Below, piece by piece: positions 58,167 to 64,000 of a stretch of DNA of 64,000 bases (its first letter is position 1; the number at the start of each line of letters is the position of its first letter). Where the stretch lies: NCBI GenBank assembly GCA_947650285.1, contig CANTFL010000204.1, forward strand, positions 171,501 to 235,500, written 5' to 3'. The notes under the pieces were generated by a model. That model saw only the letters and a list, made by a program, of their open reading frames with translations, searched no databases and was not told the origin of the DNA. Source of the DNA: Hyaloperonospora brassicae. Taxonomy: Eukaryota; Oomycota; Peronosporomycetes; Peronosporales; Peronosporaceae. The translations under genes were made by a program, and so were the position numbers.

Positions 58167-60944
58167 TCATAATGGGGTGCGCATCCAAATTTTTCAATGT
58201 CTCGAATTTTAATCATGAGTCCCTGAGCTATACAATCGAGATCAAGATTGGACCTGGAATAAAAGCGCTATCAAAATCGAGATCGTCGCAGACGCGTGAT
58301 ATTAAAGATTTTCTATATCTTCCAAGTTTAAAAGGGTCGTAAACGACAACAAAATGAAGGAGAAAGTTCGGTTATAAGATCTGGAGGTAAAATTTTAGCT
58401 CTCTTCTGAGGTCCCTTCGGGCGCGACCGCAAACCTTGCTGCAAATACGATGTGCAAGATAAAGGTCTTATTAAAATCATTAAACAATTTAAATTTATTA
58501 TCTTATATATCTGATGTGATGAAGAAAGAAGAAATAAGTTCCGGAAGACCTATAGAAGATTGTTGCGGTGTAGCACGATCTACATGTTTACAAGAGCATA
58601 AATGACGGAGGCAAAGTCAATAAGGAGAGGATGTATCAATACCAAAAGTCAGTGAATCGCGAAGATAAGTTTAAAGATTGGCGATTCAATTTAATCAGCC
58701 CAAACTACCATCTAAAGAAGCTGAAAAAGCTGTTGTCGAGCGATATAGTGCTGAAGACGACAAAGCCAAAGCTGACCGAATCGCTACGCGGACAAATATC
58801 TGCACCCAAAATAATGACCAACGCTTCGAAGGCGCTACGGTGTTTTTTCACCTGCCAACCGAATCTTTGTTTACTGCTGGAGCGTTTGATTCGCAAACTC
58901 TACTAGAGTGCAACGCAGCCGAGTTATTGGCGCAGGAGAGTCGCTCGTTAAGACGTTGAGCCCGCTCATCGACGTACGCGACCTCGCATAACAGTCGACT
59001 CCGCCAATCGGCAGCACGGATCGACAGATTAATTCGTGAGTTACAATAGATCAGAATTTATTATTGATCAACGGTCCGTTAAATGATGAACACACAATGT
59101 CGTTCCGCTATGCTTCAGGGGAGTTAGAACAGGATTCAAATAATTTGGTAGAGATTCAACAGATGTCGCTAGTACCAAGGGCGCGACTTTATCGCAAATG
59201 AAACTCTAACTGAATGATGCAGAAGCGCAATCGGGAACATCACAGGTGACGCATTTCATGAATATGGCGGAATCAGACCAGGCAGATATCTTTTCTCGAG
59301 CTGCTATGAGGAAACATGATCTATAAAACCGTATGAACGCCAGACGATCGGCTAGTCACCAAATCAAACCGGAGTCATATATTCCAGATATAGACATGGA
59401 GTCAATTAATTCGCTTCCCAGTGGATAGCACGACTAAGTTCTTGAGCATCGGGAACAAGGAACTAAGAGACTACCACCTTTGGCAACGGTAGGGGCGACG
59501 GACAGTGGTGGGTTCGTTTACTAAAGTATTTCGATGTCTGTCATGGCCGAACTAAAAGAGTTTGCCGGACGAGAAAATATTGAGCAAAATGGACCAGAAT
59601 CTGGATTATTAAGGTAACGTCGGAATTTTTACCGGATCAGGCGCCAAATGTGGAAGAGCGCTTGGTGTTCAGCGATCTATTTACAAGGCCGGTTCGTGAA
59701 AGGTATAACCATCTCAGCCGCTGGACGACGACTTTGTGGAAGGCATTACTGAAAGATTTAATGGCCAAATACGAACGAAAGAATATCACTTCGGTTAAAA
59801 TACTCTACGATTATTCCCATAAGCGATCGAACAAGTTTTCATTATCGTACTTGAACTGTCGAATGTGGCTCGATCCGGACAACGATCTCAATACGAGATG
59901 GATCGCCTGCCACCCGCAAGAAAAATGTAAATCATTATGTTGGCCCTCTGGACGATAGCGATCTGACGATAATGCTAACGTTGTTACGCCTTAGAAAGAC
60001 AGACAATCTTACTGATACTCTTAAAGAGTGCAAAAACATGGAAGTCCAAGAATCTCAAGTTTTGATGGATTCGAGTAAATATCGACGTCGTCTTACGTCA
60101 AACTCAGCCCAACTGCCAGCAAAACCCGCTCGTGCTGTGAGGGCAATCCACGTGGAAAGAGATAGCAGTGGATCAGATGTTAACTCTAGCAAATTAGATA
60201 CTGACTCGGAATCACGTAATTTGAACATGGATGCAGCCGCGGATACCTCTCATAAGCCAGTAGAACCGTTCATTTGAAGAGAGAAATTTGAACAAGATAG
60301 TAAATATATTTGTGGAAAGTCTCATTTAGTAAATAAGCAATGTGGGTCATGAGACTTGACGATCGCAGAGGTTGGAAGCGACTGACGTGTCAAAAGTGAG
60401 GACAAAAGGGTCATCTTGCGTACAATTTTACAATTTGTGTTCCAATTGCAAGAACGTCCACGATGAAGAAAAGTGTCCGGTCGAGCCGTTTTAAACTTGA
60501 TCCACCAGTGGTATTTTACGACCAAACAAGCCAAAATGATGCCGGAAGAAGCCTAGAAGATGCAAAAATTGGATGGTCGCTAAGTTGAATTTTGGTATTA
60601 GACTAGCGTTCTAGGCTCTACATATATGAATTTGTGGGACGAAATTTATCGATGAAAGAGTCGATCAGCAGGACGATCCATATAATCCATTTGATCCTAT
60701 ATAATGTATGCGTTTCTTTTCGAGTGTTAGAATACATGATTAGTACGCCCGATCGCCCATCAAGATAAAACTTGTCCTAGCGCCGGGAGTCAAAGGGATA
60801 CTGGAAATACCATTCACCAGAAGATTGTTAAAAAAGCTCTAATGGTTAAAAACATTAACAACAGAAATTCCACAAAGCTACTTGACTCGGGAGCTGATGA
60901 CTCGATTGTGTACACTGCCTTTGCTCGTAAGGTAGGATGTATAG
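58167..60944 (+). pseudogene. Gypsy-3 gag and retropepsin, cut by S3
   Basis: After a roughly 450-bp leader the gag thread runs: PSKEAEKAVVERYSAEDDKA (58.7 kb), PTESLFTAGAFDSQTLLECN (58.86 kb), VFSDLFTRPVRERYNHLSRW (59.66 kb), DDYSHKRS-type block near 59.82 kb, LTLLRLRKTDNLTDTLKE (59.97 kb) and SSKYRRRLTSNSAQ...VRAIHVERDSSGSD (60.08-60.18 kb). Zinc region: CQK then a stop where Cys is expected (60397-60399) then GQKGHLA, and a second finger CSNCKNVHDEEKC (60438-60476). The protease active site is intact: KLLDSGADDSIVYTAFARKVGC, with DSGA at 60884-60895. S3 then interrupts the protease. Pol would lie outside the window. Confidence 0.85.
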
Positions 60945-62093
60945 TGGAGTGGTGATCGCTTTTTTGAGGAGCCGATACCAACTCTTTACTGGCGCCCGAA
61001 CGATAGACTGACGGACGGGGTACTCCGATTCCGTGTTGTAACTTTGCCTACCTTGTGTATCCGTCGGTGGGGAGGGTTGCACGCTTCCAGATGGACTGGT
61101 GTCAATGGAAAACTTGACAGTGTTTGCGACGGGGTCGAGATTTGATCTCGGTGCGGAAGTCTTCACACCGCGATCGGGGTTGACGTAATCTCGTGGAAGT
61201 CATCACGGGATCACTTGTATACTTGTATGGAGCTCGGTATGAGTCACCCTAATCTGTAACAGATCGCCTTGTCCAAATGTAGACCTTTATTCGCGAGCCT
61301 TCTGACCACTTGAGCCGTCTCGCGATCTCGAGTCCTCAACCACGAAGGGTTTCCTTCGTCCAATCACAGTTGGGGTGTTGTTTGATAGTTCTTGATCCCT
61401 AGCCAAACACTCCAGGGATATCAAGTATGTGACTTTTACCTGAAGTCGGGTGGCCAGTGATCCACCCGGAGGAGAAGTCGACACGTGTGCTATGAAGAAA
61501 ATTGAACAATGTTAAACTTTAACCAATCAAACTCAACAACCCTATCCCTATGTCTTTGACATCGTTTGCCACATGTCGCTCTCTTTAGACGGTAGAGACC
61601 TTGTACTTGCGTGGCACACACCTGATGTAATTATCCGATCGCAATCGCCCTTCTGGTAGCCGAGCGCGTGGCGTAATCCACACTATCCTGATCGCGATCA
61701 CATACCTGATCCCTGATCACGATCTCGATCGCCTTGCTGATCGCGGTTTTCGTTCTTGTTCGACTGATCGCCAACGTAATCTTCCCCATACCAATAAACC
61801 CATATCCAGGACTCTTACCCTTTAATAATTATACTTAAACCCGATATCGCATGTCCCATCCTGTCCGATCTGATATCGACTTTTGTCTGACCGTCCAATG
61901 GACGCGATCCGAACATTTGTGGGACCGGCGCTGCCAACCATTAACTGACTAGGATATACCTGGAACACGATCAGTTCCCCTACCGCGAATTTCCATAGTC
62001 GCTTAACCGCAGTCGCCCCCTGCGCCGTTAGTCGCCACACAGTGTCGATCTTACTTCGCACTTATCTTTCGCTGTGCCAGTCCCACTTTTCCA
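60945..62093 (-). repeat. LTR S3, inserted inverted into Gypsy-3 protease
   Basis: Same LTR family as S1 and S2 but reversed. On the minus strand it begins TGGAAAAGTGGG (62093) after GGCGTGGGT and ends CCACTCCA (60945). Shared blocks: GAGATCGCGAGACGGCTCAAG, ACAAGGTAGGC, GGAATCGGAGTACCCC. Because the auxiliary ORF starts 9 bp to its right, it is most simply the 3' LTR of a minus-strand element whose body continues past the right edge. Confidence 0.75.
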
Positions 62094-62102
62094 ACCCACG
62101 CC

Positions 62103-64000
62103 ATGTCGACGCCACAACCGTCTGGCACCTCTAATTCTTACGAATTGAGCGAGTTGTCTTCCGGTTCTGATGGGGTGACTCGCGTCCCCGATCCCAGTGA
62201 GCCACTCGCTGCGCCGTATTCACTTCCGCCCAGTAACCGAGAAACGAACTCTGCTTTTGTTGATCTAACGACGACGTCCAACATGTTGGCCTCTCTTTAC
62301 GATCGTTTGGAGATCTAAAGAATCCGCGAGGTGTGTCGGTTCCCTTGAAGAAGAGCTGAGAAAAGAGAAGCATCGTGGCGATCGCCTGAAGCAGAAGTTG
62401 AACCTACTCCATGAAGTCGGGGTCCAGTTGCGCGGGTATGTCAAGCAGCGTTTCGATCGTCTTTTTTCACCTCTCAAAGTGGTCGCGAGCTCAGCGAAGA
62501 ACGTGCAAAGACCCTGAGTAAGCAGGAAGATCGGCTGGCGATAATCCGCTACTTGGAGAATGAGATCAAGTGCTAAAGACATGCTTGTCCGAAGCCGCCT
62601 CCTCTGGCCCAGAGAAGGTTCGTCGTGACCAGGCCACTGTTTGTGCGTCTCTCGAGATAAAATAACGGCACGAGATCAATCTCCCAGTTAAATGTTGAAA
62701 GATCGTATTTCTCAGCTCGAGTCGATCTGGGCTCTTTTATACGCCGATGCGAAGATAAACCAGGTTGCCTCTGCTCGCGATCAGTAGAAGATAGCCGATC
62801 TCGAGAAACAGAGGGATTCTTTTTCCACGCAACATTATCATTCCTAAGCGGAACTTACTCGTCAAAAGCGCGCGCTAAATCGACTGCAAAAAGTGATGGC
62901 GAATTTCCATTCCGAAAAAGGGCGTCTTCAACGTATGGCCAAAAACCGGTACAAGGTCGTGATGCCGCGATCGCTTATCGTGGCATCGCTGTTTCTGGAC
63001 GCGATAATCTTTGGCTCATCCATCCAAACAGATTTCTGGCGCTCAGCTTGATGTAGCGTCACTCCAGTTTCTTTAGGAGCCAACATTTCCCCGGACTGAC
63101 ATCAATCCAGGGCTCCCATCCAAGCATTCTCGGGATGCATAAGATTCCACTTCTTTGACCCGGCCAAGTTTTAGACGCAATATGTACGCTCTAAATCGCC
63201 TTCTGGATCTACGCCATCAAATGCGTCCACTCGATCAACGAAGTCGGCCTCAGCGTATTATTTTACACAATTAGTTGGATCACCGCAAACGGCCGACCCT
63301 TCTCGGTCTACTGCATCCATCCCGTCGGCAGCACCCGCAAGTTCGCCTTCTCACGAGCAGTCAGCCGAGCCAAAGCGATCACCAAAGTCCAAACGGCCAA
63401 ATACTTTAAAGCGTTCGATCAAACAATTTCGGTCGGTATCGCCCAGGCGTTTATCTGGGGCACGCCCAAAGAGCTCTGCTAATTATTTTTTTAAATAATG
63501 TGTTCCGGCGACCTACCAGAATGCGTCTCCAGGCAGGGCAAAAAAATTTAGCGAGTCCAAATAATCGGTTTTCTTCGTTTTCAGCCTTAAGATATTCGTC
63601 CAGTTCTTCAGGGGATGCCTTGTGCGCCGCGGTATCAGAGTCACGAGCTACCTCCAGCAGACGCGCTTCGACTTCTGCTAAACCTACTTAACTCGACCGA
63701 CCCGCATCAACGATCGCATTGAATTATCCAGCTGCAACTTGCGATCTCCTACTCCACCTCCTTCGACCACTCCCAATAAATTGAAGATTTTCAAGATCGA
63801 TCTTCTGGGCTAGCCGTCGAGCGATTCGTCTGGCAGCCTTAATATAATTAGTGATGATCGCTAGGTAGTGAGCGATCGGAAGGCTCCCAGCCAATATGTT
63901 GCGCTGCCAGCCACTCGTGTACCGTGCGAACAGTGGTTTTTTAAGTACTGCTGTCGCTTCCTCCGGTCAACCTTTCATATAAACCCTTAATCGTCGCGTA
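62103..64000 (+). pseudogene. Auxiliary ORF next to S3 (coiled coil, Ser/Pro-rich), partial
   Basis: Starts with ATG at 62103 (MSTPQPSGTSNS, then a Ser-rich acidic leader to 62318), 9 bp from LTR S3. A long coiled coil follows through several frames: SLEEELRKEKHRGDRLKQKL (62.34-62.4 kb), RISQLESIWALLYADAKI (62.71 kb), IADLEKQRDSFS (62.8 kb), RLQKVMANFHSEKGRLQRM (62.89-62.94 kb). Then a basic Ser/Pro-rich part: RSPKSKRPNTLKRSIKQFRS (63.37-63.44 kb) and SSFSALRYSSSSSGDALCA to 63.69 kb. The build matches the first two thirds of the auxiliary ORF in Gypsy-2. It runs off the right edge. Frameshifts and stops are frequent. Function unknown. Confidence 0.65.

Noticed and set aside
1..64000. CRISPR arrays, rRNA or tRNA genes, bacterial operons.
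   Set aside because: The tandem repeats lack unique spacers of constant size, no cloverleaf or rRNA core was recognised, and all recognisable coding is from eukaryotic transposons.

Overview
The window reads as eukaryotic, gene-poor, transposon-filled DNA. I infer an oomycete of the Phytophthora / downy-mildew group. The reasons are the character of the Gypsy polyprotein fragments (retropepsin followed by a VDLILG...DLFNATAKLP block, an RT box of the form FVDDICFGG, a C-terminal chromodomain), which I recognise as the type common in Peronosporales, a MULE transposase relic of the kind common there, and a candidate short GT-AG intron with a CTAAC branch site. There is no operon structure and no intact ordinary gene. 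The longest open frame (187 codons) lies inside an LTR. Nearly every coding stretch is broken by stops and frameshifts, so most calls rest on protein motifs followed across frames by eye, not on database searches.

Layout. 0-0.85 kb: minus-strand MULE transposase N-terminus running off the left edge. 0.85-5.39 kb: AT-rich DNA with one unrecognised decayed coding patch (4.5-5.0 kb). 5.39-10.35 kb: a full-length, heavily mutated Ty1/copia element, plus strand. 10.73-14.99 kb: two inverted copies (A, B) of one Gypsy LTR family carrying 15-bp tandem arrays. 14.0-26.2 kb: Gypsy-1, plus strand, with B as its probable 5' LTR and protease, RT, RNase H and integrase traceable in order; 26.9-27.2 kb holds a minus-strand auxiliary-ORF fragment. 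27.2-30.6 kb: unassigned decayed DNA. 30.59-47.00 kb: Gypsy-2, minus strand, flanked by LTRs C and D. Its order on the minus strand is gag, protease, RT (split by a 1.8-kb solo LTR, S1), RNase H, integrase, chromodomain, followed by a convergent plus-strand ORF before the 3' LTR. 47.0-56.0 kb: AT-rich intergenic DNA with small repeats and one possible minus-strand element relic. 56.0-62.1 kb: a gag relic, then Gypsy-3 (LTR S2 plus gag/protease), interrupted by an inverted LTR of the same family (S3). From 62.1 kb to the right edge the auxiliary ORF appears again, just inside S3.

Two points stand out. First, a large auxiliary ORF sits between pol and the 3' LTR on the opposite strand to pol. 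It is visible in Gypsy-2, probably in Gypsy-1, and beside S3. Second, a 785-bp block of LTRs C and D is identical at all but one position, although the element between them and the 15-bp arrays beside them are badly diverged.

All element boundaries are estimated by comparing copies within the window and may be off by tens of bases.
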